Positions 27,515 through 37,126 are shown, counted from the stretch's first letter. The stretch is DNA of 64,000 nucleotides from Rhodoferax sp. (GCF_013297935.1 NZ_JAAFIX010000003.1:62001-126000), one strand, 5' to 3'. The notes: generated from the letters alone by a model not told the origin. Numbers and translations are program-made.

Positions 27515-27832
27515 ATGCCCGCCACTTCAGCCCCTGTTTTGTCCGCCCCGGAGCACCGGGTCGTGGTGCTGCCGCAGCAATTGACTTTCGGCGCACACGG
27601 CAGCGCCAGCCTTCTGGAGTCGGGGTTGGTGCAAGGGGTGGAGTTGCCGAGCTCCTGCCGCAACGGCACCTGCCGGGCTTGCATCTGCAAGGTGGTATTG
27701 GGGCAGGTGCGTTACCGCATTGAGTGGCCGGGCCTGAGTGCGGATGAGAAAGCGGAAGGCTGGTGCCTGCCCTGCGTGGCCGTAGCCTGCTCGGATCTCG
27801 TGCTGGAACAACCCGCTGCACGCGCAATTTGA
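27515..27832 (+). CDS. Plant-type 2Fe-2S ferredoxin
   Basis: 105 residues. Cluster ligands follow C-x4-C-x2-C ('SSCRNGTCRACICKV') with the fourth Cys in 'GWCLPCVAVACSD', as in plant-type ferredoxins and reductase domains. It probably passes electrons to an oxygenase or desaturase not found in this window. ATG 27515 chosen as the only in-frame start close to the domain. Confidence 0.88.
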   Translation: MPATSAPVLSAPEHRVVVLPQQLTFGAHGSASLLESGLVQGVELPSSCRNGTCRACICKVVLGQVRYRIEWPGLSADEKAEGWCLPCVAVACSDLVLEQPAARAI

Positions 27833-27937
27833 ATCGGTAGAAACACCGAGCTGGCGGATGCAGGTTACCTAGGGTCATCACCATTGCTGCACCTGGGTGC
27901 GCCCCCAACAATGCCCTGAAACAACCCAGGGAACGCC

Positions 27938-29632
27938 ATGTCACCGATCACCGTGCAACCTGCCGACCTGCCGCTAGCCTGCCTCTACCGGTGGGAGCGG
28001 GAGCGGCCCGAGGCGGTGTACCTCTCGCAGCCCATGCGTGGCGGCCAAGTGCTCGACTTCACCTGGGCCCAAGCGGCCAGCCAAGTGCGGCGCATGGCCC
28101 AGTGGTTGCAGGCCCAAGGATGGCCGGCCGGAAGCCGGGTCGCCATCATCGGCAAGAACAGCGCCCATTGGATTCTGGCTGACCTCGCCATTGGTATGGC
28201 GGGCTATGTGTCGGTGCCGATCTACCCCACCTTCAATGGGGAGTCCCTGAGCTACATCCTGCTGCACAGCGATAGCAAAGCGCTGTTCGTCGGCAAACTC
28301 GATGGCACGGTGAACCTGCAAACCGGCGTGCCGCCGGGTCTGCCCCTGATTGCCCTGCCCCTGGCACCGACCATGCACGCCCACCAGTGGACCGAGTTGG
28401 TCAACGCCACCAGCCCCTTGAGCGCCAGCCCCGAGCCGGCGGGCGAGAGCATCAGCACCATCATCTACACCTCGGGCACCACCGGGCAGCCCAAGGGTGT
28501 GGTGCACAGCTTCAACAGCATGGCATGGGGCGTGACCTGTGCCACCCGGCGCTTCCCCATGGACAGCAGTGACCGCTACATCTCCTACCTGCCCCTGGCC
28601 CATGTGGCCGAGCGCATGTTGATCGAACAAGCCTCTTTGCGCTACGGCGGCCATATTTTTTTCGCCGAGTCGCTGGACACGTTTTTGCAAGACCTCCAGC
28701 GCGCCCGGCCGACGGTTTTTTTCTCGGTCCCCCGGCTCTGGGTTAAGTTCCAACAGGGGGTGCACAGCAAATTGCCGGCACCCAAGCTGCGCTTGCTACT
28801 GCGGCTGCCCTTGATCGGTCACCTAGTGCGCCGCAAGATTCTCAAGGGGCTGGGCTTGGACCAATGCCGTATTGCCGCCGGAGGCGCAGCCCCCATGCCC
28901 GCCGATGTGCTGAAGTGGTACCGGCAGTTGGGCCTGGACCTGGTCGAGGTCTATGGCATGACCGAGAACAGCGGGGTTTCGCACTCCACGCTCCCGGGAT
29001 CGCAGCAGACCGGCTCCGTGGGCCTGGCGTATGACGGTGTGGAAACCCGCATGGACCCCGCGAACGGTGAAATTCAGATGCGTTGCCCTGCCCTGATGAA
29101 GGCCTACTACCGCGAACCCGAGCTCACTGCGGCGGCCCTGACGGCGGACGGCTGGCTGCGCACCGGAGACAAAGGCGTGTTGGACGCCAACGGCTTTTTG
29201 AGCATTACCGGTCGGGTGAAGGACCTGTTCAAAACCAGCAAGGGCAAATACATCGCACCCGCCCCGATCGAAGACAAGCTAGTCACCCATGCGGCGGTCG
29301 AGGCCTGCGCAGTTACCGGCGCTCACTGTGCCCAACCCTTTGCTTTGGTCATGTTGTCGCCTGACGCCGTCACACAAAGCCAAACCCCCGAGGGCCGTAC
29401 CCTACTGGAGACATCGCTGGAGCAGCACCTGCAGCGCGTCAACACCGAGCTGGAGCCCCACGAAAAACTGGATTTTCTGGCGGCAGTCACACAAACCTGG
29501 ACACCCGAGAACGGCATGGTCACCCCTACCATGAAGGTCAAACGCGCCAGCGTCGAAGCGCTCTATGCCCCTGCCTACGAGCGCTGGTCGCATGCGCAAA
29601 AAAAGGTGGTGTGGGCAGACAGCTCGCGGTAA
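27938..29632 (+). CDS. AMP-binding long-chain acyl-CoA synthetase-like enzyme
   Basis: 564 residues. 'IIYTSGTTGQPKGVVHS' is the AMP-binding P-loop, 'YGMTEN' the A5 motif, 'GWLRTGDKGVLD' A7, 'GRVKDLFKTSKGKYIAP' A8. Activates a fatty or related acid as acyl-AMP, then thioester. The shape (LC-FACS with 'FFSVPRLWVKFQ') points to long-chain fatty acids. It begins a same-strand run with two cytochromes c 23 bases downstream; the functional link is not obvious. Confidence 0.92.
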   Translation: MSPITVQPADLPLACLYRWERERPEAVYLSQPMRGGQVLDFTWAQAASQVRRMAQWLQAQGWPAGSRVAIIGKNSAHWILADLAIGMAGYVSVPIYPTFNGESLSYILLHSDSKALFVGKLDGTVNLQTGVPPGLPLIALPLAPTMHAHQWTELVNATSPLSASPEPAGESISTIIYTSGTTGQPKGVVHSFNSMAWGVTCATRRFPMDSSDRYISYLPLAHVAERMLIEQASLRYGGHIFFAESLDTFLQDLQRARPTVFFSVPRLWVKFQQGVHSKLPAPKLRLLLRLPLIGHLVRRKILKGLGLDQCRIAAGGAAPMPADVLKWYRQLGLDLVEVYGMTENSGVSHSTLPGSQQTGSVGLAYDGVETRMDPANGEIQMRCPALMKAYYREPELTAAALTADGWLRTGDKGVLDANGFLSITGRVKDLFKTSKGKYIAPAPIEDKLVTHAAVEACAVTGAHCAQPFALVMLSPDAVTQSQTPEGRTLLETSLEQHLQRVNTELEPHEKLDFLAAVTQTWTPENGMVTPTMKVKRASVEALYAPAYERWSHAQKKVVWADSSR

Positions 29633-29655
29633 AGCCGCTGCGGTAAGCTTGCTCC

Positions 29656-30387
29656 ATGCAAGCAAGTCTCCGCTCCCGCAAGCGCAATACTCTCATTGCG
29701 CTTTTTTCTTGGTGCTTCGCCCTGTGGGGTTGGCCTGCCGCAAGTCTCGCGTTCGAGAACACTATGGCCGAGCGCACCCGGGCCTGCACTGCCTGCCATG
29801 GCGAGCAGGGCCGGGCCGGGCCAGACGGTTACTACCCCCGCCTCGCAGGTAAGCCGGCAGGCTATCTGTACAACCAGCTCCAAAATTTTCAGCAAGGCCG
29901 GCGGCAATATGGGCTCATGCAAGGCCTGATTGACCCGCTCAGCCCGGAGTACCTGCGGGCCATGGCGGTGCATTTTTCAGAGTTGCAATTGCCCTACCCC
30001 GCCCCGGCTCCAGCCTCCGTGTCAGCTGCAGTGCTGGCCACTGGCAAGACACTGGTCCTGGAAGGCGACGCACGCCGCGGCCTGCCCGCTTGCGTGAGCT
30101 GCCATGGCAACGCCTTGACCGGCGTACAGCCCTTTACCCCGGGCCTGCTGGGCCTGCCGCGCGACTACCTGAATGCCCAACTGGGCGGCTGGCAAACCGG
30201 CCAACGCAAGGCCCATGTCCCTGACTGCATGGCCGCCATTGCCAAGCGCTTGAGCGATGCCGATGTCAACGCGATCTCGCAGTGGCTGGCCTCCCAGCCC
30301 GTGCCGGCCCGCGGCAGCGCGGTGGCAATGCGCCCTCTGCGGCCCCCGGGCGCCGCACCATTGCCCGAATGCGGGAGCGCACCATGA
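29656..30387 (+). CDS. Periplasmic di-haem cytochrome c (c4-like)
   Basis: 243 residues with a signal peptide ('FALWGWPAASLAFE' region) and two haem c sites, C-T-A-C-H and C-V-S-C-H, each starting a c4-like half. Distal Met ligands are probably the Met residues around 'LMQGL' and in the second half. The C-terminal 'RGSAVAMRPLRPPGAAPLPE' is a Pro-rich tail. Last codons overlap the start of the next cytochrome gene (ATGA), so the two are translated together and likely form an electron-transfer pair. Confidence 0.88.
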   Translation: MQASLRSRKRNTLIALFSWCFALWGWPAASLAFENTMAERTRACTACHGEQGRAGPDGYYPRLAGKPAGYLYNQLQNFQQGRRQYGLMQGLIDPLSPEYLRAMAVHFSELQLPYPAPAPASVSAAVLATGKTLVLEGDARRGLPACVSCHGNALTGVQPFTPGLLGLPRDYLNAQLGGWQTGQRKAHVPDCMAAIAKRLSDADVNAISQWLASQPVPARGSAVAMRPLRPPGAAPLPECGSAP

Positions 30388-31712
30388 GCCCGGCACCTGA
30401 ACGCCGCCCCCTGGCAACTTATCGCTGGCGCTGGGTAGCCCTCGTTGGCCTGCTGGCACTGCTAGGGTGGGTAGTGACCGCCGAATGGGTTGCACCTGCA
30501 GTGCGCAAAGTAGCGCCCATGCCCAAAACACCCGGCGCCAACCACGACGCCGCCCTGGTGGCGCGTGGCGCCTACCTGGCCCGCATAGGCAACTGCGCCC
30601 AATGCCACACCGCCCGTGGCGGCCCGGCCTATGCGGGGGGCGATGCCCTGCTCACGCCCTTTGGCCGTGTGTACCCCGGCAACCTCACGCCCCACCCCGC
30701 CACAGGTTTAGGCGCTTGGAGCGCAGACGACTTCCGCCGTGCCATGCACCAGGGCATCCGGCCCGATGGCCGGGTACTTAACCCGGCGTTTCCCTACACC
30801 AGTTACACCCGCATCACCCGGAGCGAAAGCGACGCCCTGTTTGCGTTCCTACAGAGCCTGCCTGCCATAGACACACCCGGCCGGACACACGAACTTACCT
30901 GGCCGCTCGGCACGCAATCCGCGCTCGCTGCATGGCGATTGCTGCATTTTTCGGAGGCGCCTGCCGATGCGGGCACCAGCACGGCAGACTCTGCCCCCTC
31001 CGCACGGCGTGGCGCAGCCTTGGTACAGGGTCTGGGCCACTGTGCCGAATGCCACACCCCGCGCAATCGACTCGGTGGCCTCAAGCAGTCACAAGCATGG
31101 AGCGGCGCCCTGATGCCCGATGGCCAGTGGTACGCCCCCGCTTTGAACGACGCTACCGAAGCCGGTCTGGCCACCTGGGAGGCTGCCGACATTGCCACCC
31201 TGCTGACCCACGGCCAACATCGCGAAGCCTTTGTGGCCGGCCCCATGGCGGATGTGGTGCGTAACAGCACCCAGTATCTGGAAGCGAGCGATGCGCAATC
31301 TATCGCGCTGTACCTGCAGACCTTGCCGCAATCCCCGAACCTTGCTGCGCTAGCAGCCACTAAGGACGGTGCCAGCCTCTCCCCCTTAGGCGCCAAGGTC
31401 TATGACAATGAGTGCGCACAGTGCCACGGCAAACAAGGCGAAGGGGTGGCCGATGCCTACCCGCCCCTGGCGGGCAACCGGGCGGTGTTGATGCGCAACA
31501 GCAACAACCTGGCACTGATCGTGCTGCGGGGCGCTTATGGCCCGGCGACCGCCGGTAAACCCCAGCCCTTCGGCATGCCGCCCTATCAGCTCACCCTGAG
31601 CGATGCCGAGGTAGCCGCGGTGCTAACTTTCATCCGCAAAAGCTGGGGCAACGCAGCCGCGCCGGTGACTGAGTTTGATATAAACAAGATTCGTAACTCC
31701 CCCACCCAATAG
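30384..31712 (+). CDS. Tri-haem membrane-anchored cytochrome c
   Basis: 442 residues. An N-terminal hydrophobic helix anchors it ('WVALVGLLALLGWVVTAEWV'); three haem sites follow: 'GNCAQCH', 'GHCAECH' and 'NECAQCH'. This is the layout of the cytochrome subunit of membrane alcohol, gluconate and aldehyde dehydrogenases of acetic-acid bacteria, which take electrons from a flavin or PQQ subunit and pass them to ubiquinone or an oxidase. No dehydrogenase partner is adjacent; the GMC oxidoreductase at 43.3 kb is the only flavoenzyme of a related fold in the window. ATG 30384 overlaps the preceding stop. Confidence 0.9.
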   Translation: MSPAPERRPLATYRWRWVALVGLLALLGWVVTAEWVAPAVRKVAPMPKTPGANHDAALVARGAYLARIGNCAQCHTARGGPAYAGGDALLTPFGRVYPGNLTPHPATGLGAWSADDFRRAMHQGIRPDGRVLNPAFPYTSYTRITRSESDALFAFLQSLPAIDTPGRTHELTWPLGTQSALAAWRLLHFSEAPADAGTSTADSAPSARRGAALVQGLGHCAECHTPRNRLGGLKQSQAWSGALMPDGQWYAPALNDATEAGLATWEAADIATLLTHGQHREAFVAGPMADVVRNSTQYLEASDAQSIALYLQTLPQSPNLAALAATKDGASLSPLGAKVYDNECAQCHGKQGEGVADAYPPLAGNRAVLMRNSNNLALIVLRGAYGPATAGKPQPFGMPPYQLTLSDAEVAAVLTFIRKSWGNAAAPVTEFDINKIRNSPTQ

Positions 31713-31719
31713 GCTCTTC

Positions 31720-33357
31720 ATGACGCTCTTTCTCCGACTCCTTCCCCTGACTGCAGCCCTGGCCCTAGCTGGGTGCGCGGGCCTCCCGTCCGGTGGCCCT
31801 CAAGCCGATGTGGAATACGCCATCACCATCCTGCACACGAACGACCACCACGGTCGCTTCTGGAAGAACCGGGACGGCGAATACGGCATGGCGGCGCGTA
31901 AAACCGTGGTCGATCAAATTCGCAAAGAAGTAGCGGCCTCCGGGGGCTACAGCCTGCTGCTCGACGGTGGCGATGTGAACACCGGAGTGCCCGAGTCGGA
32001 TCTGCAGGACGCGGTGCCGGACTTCCGCGGCATGAACCTCTTGGGTTACGACGCTATGGCGGTGGGCAACCATGAATTCGACAAGCCGCCCGTCGTGCTG
32101 CAAATGCAGCGCGACCTGGCGACCTTTCCCATGCTGTCTGCCAACATTTACCGTGATGGCAAGCGCATGTTCGAGCCCTACAAAATTTTTAACCTCGGGG
32201 GTGTGCGGGTCGCCGTGATGGGCTTGACCACCGAAGACACCCAGAAAATGGTGCACCCGGACAACATCCGCAATGTGGAGTTCCGCAATGTCCAGAGCGA
32301 AGCGGCCAAAGTAGTGCCGGAGCTCCGCTCCAAGGTCGATGTCGTGATCGCAGCCACCCACATGGGGCACTATGAAAACGGCATGCACGGCACCCAGGCC
32401 CCCGGCGATGTAGAGCTGGCCCGCGCCGTGAAGGGGCTGGACATGGTCGTGGGCGGCCACACCCAGAACCCCGCCTGCATGAAGGCGGAAAACGTGCTCG
32501 ACCGCGCCTATGTGCCCGGCAGCGCCTGCCGCCCCGACCGGCAGAATGGCACGTGGATCGTGCAGGCCCACGAATGGGGCAAATATGTGGGCCGCGCCGA
32601 CTTCACCTTTAAAAACGGCGAGTTCAAGCTGGTGAAATACACCCTGGTACCGATCAACTTGAAAAAGCCGGTCAAGGCAGCCGACGGAAAAACCACGCTG
32701 GTGAATTACGGCCCCGACATTGCCGAGGCACCGGAAATGCTGCAACTGCTCAAGCCCTTTCAAGAGTTCGGTCAGCAAAAACTGATGGTCGAAGTCGGCA
32801 GCAGTGACGCCAAACTGGAAGGCGACCGCACCGTGGTGCGCAGTCAGCCCGCCGCATTGGGCGTGATGATCGGGCGCTCCATGATGGAGAAAACCAAAGC
32901 GGACTTTGCCATTGTTAACGCGGGCGGCGTGCGCGACTCCTTGCCGGCCGGCAAAATCACCTACAAAGATGTGCTGACCGTGCACCCCTTCGGTAACACC
33001 ATTGCCGTGGTGGACTTCAGCGGGAAAGAAGTACTCGACTACCTGGGAGCCGTGGCCAAAATGACCGCCGGCTCAGGCGCATTCCCGCAGTTTGCAGGTA
33101 TTCGACTCGTCATAGAAAAAGGCGCAGTGGTCTCCGCCAGTGTGGGCGGCAAGGCTATCGATCCGGCCGGCAAATACCGCGTGGCGATCAACAACTTCGT
33201 AGGCGCGGGTGGCGATGGCTACCCCAAAGTGAGCAACCACCCGAGCTATACCGACACCGGGTTCGTAGACGCTGATGTTCTGCGCGCCTTCATTGCGGCC
33301 AAGAGCCCTCTCCAAGCGGCCGACTACGCACCGGGTGACCAGGTCGTGCGTCGCTGA
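31720..33357 (+). CDS. Lipoprotein 5'-nucleotidase/metallophosphatase (UshA family)
   Basis: 545 residues. The N-terminus is a lipoprotein signal ending in the lipobox L-A-G-C, so LspA processing is expected and the protein is surface- or membrane-attached in the periplasm. The metallophosphatase domain shows 'LHTNDHHGRF', 'DGGDVNTG', 'GNHEFD', 'THMGHYENG' and 'VVGGHTQ'; the C-terminal 5'-nucleotidase domain includes 'NAGGVRDSLPAG' and 'VHPFGNTI'. It hydrolyses nucleotides or NAD for purine salvage. It starts 7 bases after the tri-haem cytochrome and overlaps the kinase gene by one base (TGATG). Confidence 0.93.
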   Translation: MTLFLRLLPLTAALALAGCAGLPSGGPQADVEYAITILHTNDHHGRFWKNRDGEYGMAARKTVVDQIRKEVAASGGYSLLLDGGDVNTGVPESDLQDAVPDFRGMNLLGYDAMAVGNHEFDKPPVVLQMQRDLATFPMLSANIYRDGKRMFEPYKIFNLGGVRVAVMGLTTEDTQKMVHPDNIRNVEFRNVQSEAAKVVPELRSKVDVVIAATHMGHYENGMHGTQAPGDVELARAVKGLDMVVGGHTQNPACMKAENVLDRAYVPGSACRPDRQNGTWIVQAHEWGKYVGRADFTFKNGEFKLVKYTLVPINLKKPVKAADGKTTLVNYGPDIAEAPEMLQLLKPFQEFGQQKLMVEVGSSDAKLEGDRTVVRSQPAALGVMIGRSMMEKTKADFAIVNAGGVRDSLPAGKITYKDVLTVHPFGNTIAVVDFSGKEVLDYLGAVAKMTAGSGAFPQFAGIRLVIEKGAVVSASVGGKAIDPAGKYRVAINNFVGAGGDGYPKVSNHPSYTDTGFVDADVLRAFIAAKSPLQAADYAPGDQVVRR

Positions 33358-35558
33358 TGGGCGCACTGTCTCGCAGGCACCGGCCGCAGTTCAATGTCCG
33401 CCGGATTTCCGGCCCGCTGGCGGAGGGGACAAATGCCCAGCACATGATCGTTGATGGCTACGCGCCATCGCAAATGATTGAGGATCTGCGCAAGTACCAG
33501 GCCGAACTCGAAATCCAGAACAAGGCACTGCGCTACTCGCAGCAGGAGGCAGAAGGCGCCTCCGAGCGCTTTGCCACCCTGTTTTCCAGTGTGCCGCTGG
33601 CCTTGATGGTGGTGGACGAAGGTGGGCTGGTGCTCGCCAGCAATGCCATGGCCTTGCGCCTGTTCCAGCCCCTGGAAAGCGATCCGCCGCTGAACTTCTT
33701 GTTGCCCTTTGTGGGGCCGGAGCACACCGATGAGGTAGCCGTCGCTTTTTCCAGCGCGCGGCAGGAGGGCACCGCCGAGGTCAACGAAGTCCAGTTTTTT
33801 GCGGGCACCAAAGGCACCTTCACCGGGGACCTGCACATCGCGCGCATTGAAAACCCCAGCGATGACCTGGCCCACTTCAGCTGCGCCATCATTGACCAAG
33901 GCCCCCTGTTGACCCAGCGTCACGCGCTCCTGGAGAGCGCTGCGGTTCTGCGCCAACGCAATGAAGACCTGCTGCTCAGTGAGAACCGGATGGCGGCCAT
34001 CATCAACTCATCGCTCGATGCCATTTTGTGCATTGACGACAAGCAGCTGATCACCGTGTTCAACCCGGCGGCCACCGCCCTGTTCGAGTGCCCGGTGGAG
34101 CAGGCATTCGGCACCAGCTTGGGCCGCTTTTTGCCCGACGTAGAAAAAGCCCTAGGCGGCGGCAATGTGCCGGCGCAGGCCATGTTGGGCGAGTTCACCG
34201 CCACCACCTTGTCGGGCAAGCAGATTTACGTTGAAATCAGCGTGTCGCTGGAGCGCCGCCTGCGCACCCGCACCCCGTTCCGGGCGGACGACCCGCTGGC
34301 CATTGCCTTGCGCGGACAGCCGGGCGGTCAAGGCTCCATCACTACCATTTTTGCGCGGGATTTGACCGCCAAGAAATTGGCCGAGGCGCAGCGCATTGCG
34401 CTGGAGACCCAGTTGCGGGAGTCGCAAAAAATGCAGGCCATGGGCACCATGGCAGGTGGCATTGCGCACGACTTCAACAACATCTTGAGCGCGATTCTGG
34501 GCAACGTTGGCCTTGCCAAGCAAGACACGCCGACAGGCTCGCACGCCTTGGTGAGCCTGGAAGAAATCGAAAAAGCCGGCCGCCGCGCCCGCGACCTGGT
34601 GCGCCAGATCCTGACCTTCAGCCGGAACGAGCCGCCCAAGCGGGTGCCTATCCAGCTGACGGAAGTGATTCAAGAAACCCAGCGTCTGGTGCGGGTTGCA
34701 ATTCCGCCGGGGGTGGACTTCCGGATGATCGTGACCGAAGGCTGCCCACTGGTGCTGGCCGACGCCACCCAGGTGGAGCAAGCGCTGCTGAACCTGTGCA
34801 CCAACGCGATTCTTGCCCTGGGTCACCACAAAGGCTCCGTCACGATTGAGTTGGGCACCACCACCTTGTCGCTGCCCTTTAACGACCGTATCGGGGTGCC
34901 GCCTGGTCGCTATGTGACCCTCCGGGTCCGCGACACCGGCAGCGGCATGAGCCAGGAAACCATAGAGCGCATTTTCGAACCCTTCTTCACGACCCGCCAA
35001 GTCGGCCAGGGCACCGGTTTGGGCCTGGCGGTAGTGCACGGCATCATGCAAACCCATCAGGGCGGCATTGATGTGCAGAGTGCCCCGGGGCAGGGAAGCG
35101 TGTTCACGCTGTACTTTCCTGCGACCGGCGCGCAACCGCTGCCGGCGCAGGAACCTGAACCTGTGTCAATCGTGGAGGGGCGCGGCAAACACGTGATGTA
35201 TGTGGACGATGACCAGGCCCTAGTGTTCCTCGTGAACCGGGTACTCACCCGCAAGGGTTTCAAAGTCACGGTGTTCACCGACCCGCTTGAAGCCGAAGCT
35301 GCATTGCGCAGCCAACCGGAAGTGTTTGACCTGCTGGTCACCGACTACAACATGCCCGGCTACAGTGGCCTAGACTTGCTGCGGGACGCAAAGGCCATCC
35401 GCGCCGACCTGCCGGTGGCTCTGGCCTCAGGCTATGTCACCCCTGAAATTGAACAGAAAGCACTCGAAGAGGGCGCCAGCGCCCTGATCTACAAACCCAA
35501 CGATGTGAATGAGCTCTGCGAAACCGTGCAGCGCCTGATCAGCCAGCACGATGCATAG
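33357..35558 (+). CDS. Soluble hybrid sensor histidine kinase with receiver domain
   Basis: 733 residues with no membrane segment. Order: coiled N-terminus, a PAS-like domain (about 60-190), a second PAS domain (about 205-340), HisKA with 'GGIAHDFNNIL' (phospho-His), HATPase_c ('GSGMSQETIERIFEPFFTT', 'GTGLGLAVV'), then a C-terminal receiver with phospho-acceptor Asp in 'LLVTDYNMPG'. The HisKA type matches kinases of the NtrB/CckA group. No output regulator lies nearby. Signal unknown; translational coupling to the lipoprotein nucleotidase suggests they respond to one condition. Confidence 0.92.
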   Translation: MGALSRRHRPQFNVRRISGPLAEGTNAQHMIVDGYAPSQMIEDLRKYQAELEIQNKALRYSQQEAEGASERFATLFSSVPLALMVVDEGGLVLASNAMALRLFQPLESDPPLNFLLPFVGPEHTDEVAVAFSSARQEGTAEVNEVQFFAGTKGTFTGDLHIARIENPSDDLAHFSCAIIDQGPLLTQRHALLESAAVLRQRNEDLLLSENRMAAIINSSLDAILCIDDKQLITVFNPAATALFECPVEQAFGTSLGRFLPDVEKALGGGNVPAQAMLGEFTATTLSGKQIYVEISVSLERRLRTRTPFRADDPLAIALRGQPGGQGSITTIFARDLTAKKLAEAQRIALETQLRESQKMQAMGTMAGGIAHDFNNILSAILGNVGLAKQDTPTGSHALVSLEEIEKAGRRARDLVRQILTFSRNEPPKRVPIQLTEVIQETQRLVRVAIPPGVDFRMIVTEGCPLVLADATQVEQALLNLCTNAILALGHHKGSVTIELGTTTLSLPFNDRIGVPPGRYVTLRVRDTGSGMSQETIERIFEPFFTTRQVGQGTGLGLAVVHGIMQTHQGGIDVQSAPGQGSVFTLYFPATGAQPLPAQEPEPVSIVEGRGKHVMYVDDDQALVFLVNRVLTRKGFKVTVFTDPLEAEAALRSQPEVFDLLVTDYNMPGYSGLDLLRDAKAIRADLPVALASGYVTPEIEQKALEEGASALIYKPNDVNELCETVQRLISQHDA

Positions 35559-36225
35559 CCCAGAAGATATTTACAACCCGCCTCCCGCCGGTCCGCTGCC
35601 TGTCATTTATGTGGATGACGCCATGGTGGTGCTCCATAAGCCTGCCGGTTTGCTTACCGTGCCGGGACGCGGCGAAGCCAAACAGGACTGCCTGAGCAAG
35701 CGCACCCAGGACGAGTACCCCGAGGCCCTGGTGGTGCACCGGCTGGACCGCGATACCTCGGGCTTGGTGGTCATGGCGCGCGGAATTGTGGCGCAGCGGG
35801 CCCTCAACCTCGCGTTCGAAAAGCGCCAGGTCGACAAGTGCTACGAGGCCGTCGTGGCCGGGCTGCTGCCTGTGGATGAGAGCTGGCAGGAAATCAACCT
35901 GCCTTTGCTGGTGGACTGGCCTAACCGCCCCAAGCGCACCGTGAACCATGCCGAGGGGCAACATGCCCTGACCCGGTGGCGCTGCATGGCCGTGGACACC
36001 CTGCGCAACTGCTCCCGCGTGGAGCTGGAGCCGGTCACCGGGCGCACCCACCAATTGCGGGTGCATATGCAAGCCCTGGGGCACCCGATGCTCGGCGACA
36101 CCCTTTATGCCACTCCCGAGGCTCTGGCCCAATCGGACCGGCTGCAATTGCACGCCCGCACCCTCTCTATTCCCCACCCCACCAGCGGCGAGCGGCGGGA
36201 ATTCCACGCACCGGTCCCCTTTTAG
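35551..36225 (+). CDS. rluA: RluA-type pseudouridine synthase
   Basis: 224 residues. 'VVHRLDRDTSGLVVMARG' contains the catalytic Asp and the RluA motif II; 'GRTHQLRVHMQALGHPMLGD' is motif III. No S4 domain is present, as in RluA, which modifies U746 of 23S rRNA and U32 of tRNA. Overlaps the kinase gene end by 8 bases. Confidence 0.92.
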   Translation: MHSPEDIYNPPPAGPLPVIYVDDAMVVLHKPAGLLTVPGRGEAKQDCLSKRTQDEYPEALVVHRLDRDTSGLVVMARGIVAQRALNLAFEKRQVDKCYEAVVAGLLPVDESWQEINLPLLVDWPNRPKRTVNHAEGQHALTRWRCMAVDTLRNCSRVELEPVTGRTHQLRVHMQALGHPMLGDTLYATPEALAQSDRLQLHARTLSIPHPTSGERREFHAPVPF

Positions 36226-36226
36226 G

Positions 36227-36251
36227 CCCCGGCGGCGGCGCTTAGCCGGGG
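36227..36251. terminator. GC-rich hairpin after rluA
   Basis: CCCCGGC ... GCCGGGG stem with an 11-base loop immediately after the rluA stop. No U-run follows, so termination is tentative; it may also lie in the promoter of the next gene. Confidence 0.4.
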
Positions 36252-36259
36252 TCAGCGCC

Positions 36260-36265
36260 TAAAAT
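36260..36265 (+). promoter_or_regulatory. Candidate -10 box close to a GTG start
   Basis: TAAAAT lies 6 bases before the GTG start of the PHP gene. If it is a true -10 element the transcript would begin at or near the start codon (leaderless). No strong -35 box is seen. Confidence 0.35.
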
Positions 36266-36271
36266 GACCCG

Positions 36272-37126
36272 GTGACCCAACTACTCAACGCCGACCTCCA
36301 TTGCCACTCCGTAGTGTCCGATGGCACCCTCACCCCCGAAGCCCTGGCCGAACGCGCCAAAGGCAACGGGGTCGAACTCTGGGCCCTGACCGACCACGAC
36401 GAAATCGGTGGCCTGCAGCGCGCCCGCGATGCCGCCAAAGCGCAAGGCATGGGCTACCTCACCGGTGCCGAAATTTCCGTCACCTTTTTGCACCAGACGG
36501 TGCACATCGTTGGCCTGGGTTTCGACGCCGCGAACAGCGACCTGCGCGAGGGCTTGCGCCGCACCCGTGGCGGGCGGCAGGAGCGCGCCATGGAAATGGC
36601 CGATGGCCTGGCCAAGGTCGGCATCAAAGACGCCTATGAAGGCGCCTTGAAGTTCGTCGGCAACCCCGAACTGATTTCGCGCACCCACTTTGCCCGCTTT
36701 CTGGTGGAGAGCGGTGTGTGCAAAGAAACCAACGAGGTGTTCCGCAAATACCTGACCGAGGGCAAGCCGGGCTATGTGCCGCACCGCTGGGCGCTGCTCA
36801 AAGATGCGGTCCAGTGGATTACCGGCGCCGGTGGCATGGCCATCATTGCCCACCCCGCGCGCTACAAATTCACCCCTAACGAAGAGTTTGCGCTCTTCAC
36901 CGAGTTCAAGGGCCATGGCGGCCAGGGCGTGGAGGTGGTGACCGGCAGCCACTCGGTGGCCGAGTTCGGCATCTACGCCAGCACGGCCAAAGAGTTCGGT
37001 CTGGCAGCCTCACGCGGCAGTGACTTTCACAGCCCCGACGAGAGCCACACTGAGCTCGGCACCCTGCCCGCGCTGCCCGCTGGCCTCACGCCGGTGTGGG
37101 AGCTGCTGAGCGCCCGTATCCAATAA
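36272..37126 (+). CDS. rnm: PHP-domain phosphatase (RNase AM / 3',5'-bisphosphate phosphatase type)
   Basis: 284 residues from GTG 36272. PHP metal motifs: 'DLHCHSVVSDG', 'TDHDEIGG', 'GAEIS', 'IIAHPARY' and 'SRGSDFHSP'. The full family pattern matches YciV/TrpH, which removes 3'-phosphate from 3',5'-bisphosphonucleotides and trims rRNA 5' ends. The next gene is YciO-like, and rnm-yciO is also adjacent in E. coli, which supports the assignment. No ribosome site is seen before GTG and a TAAAAT box is 6 bases upstream. Confidence 0.88.
   Translation: MTQLLNADLHCHSVVSDGTLTPEALAERAKGNGVELWALTDHDEIGGLQRARDAAKAQGMGYLTGAEISVTFLHQTVHIVGLGFDAANSDLREGLRRTRGGRQERAMEMADGLAKVGIKDAYEGALKFVGNPELISRTHFARFLVESGVCKETNEVFRKYLTEGKPGYVPHRWALLKDAVQWITGAGGMAIIAHPARYKFTPNEEFALFTEFKGHGGQGVEVVTGSHSVAEFGIYASTAKEFGLAASRGSDFHSPDESHTELGTLPALPAGLTPVWELLSARIQ

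Noticed and set aside
31330..31390. Repeat-like GCTAGCAG string inside the tri-haem cytochrome gene
   Set aside because: Only the first few bases agree with the dispersed repeat and the core CGCGCAAT is missing.
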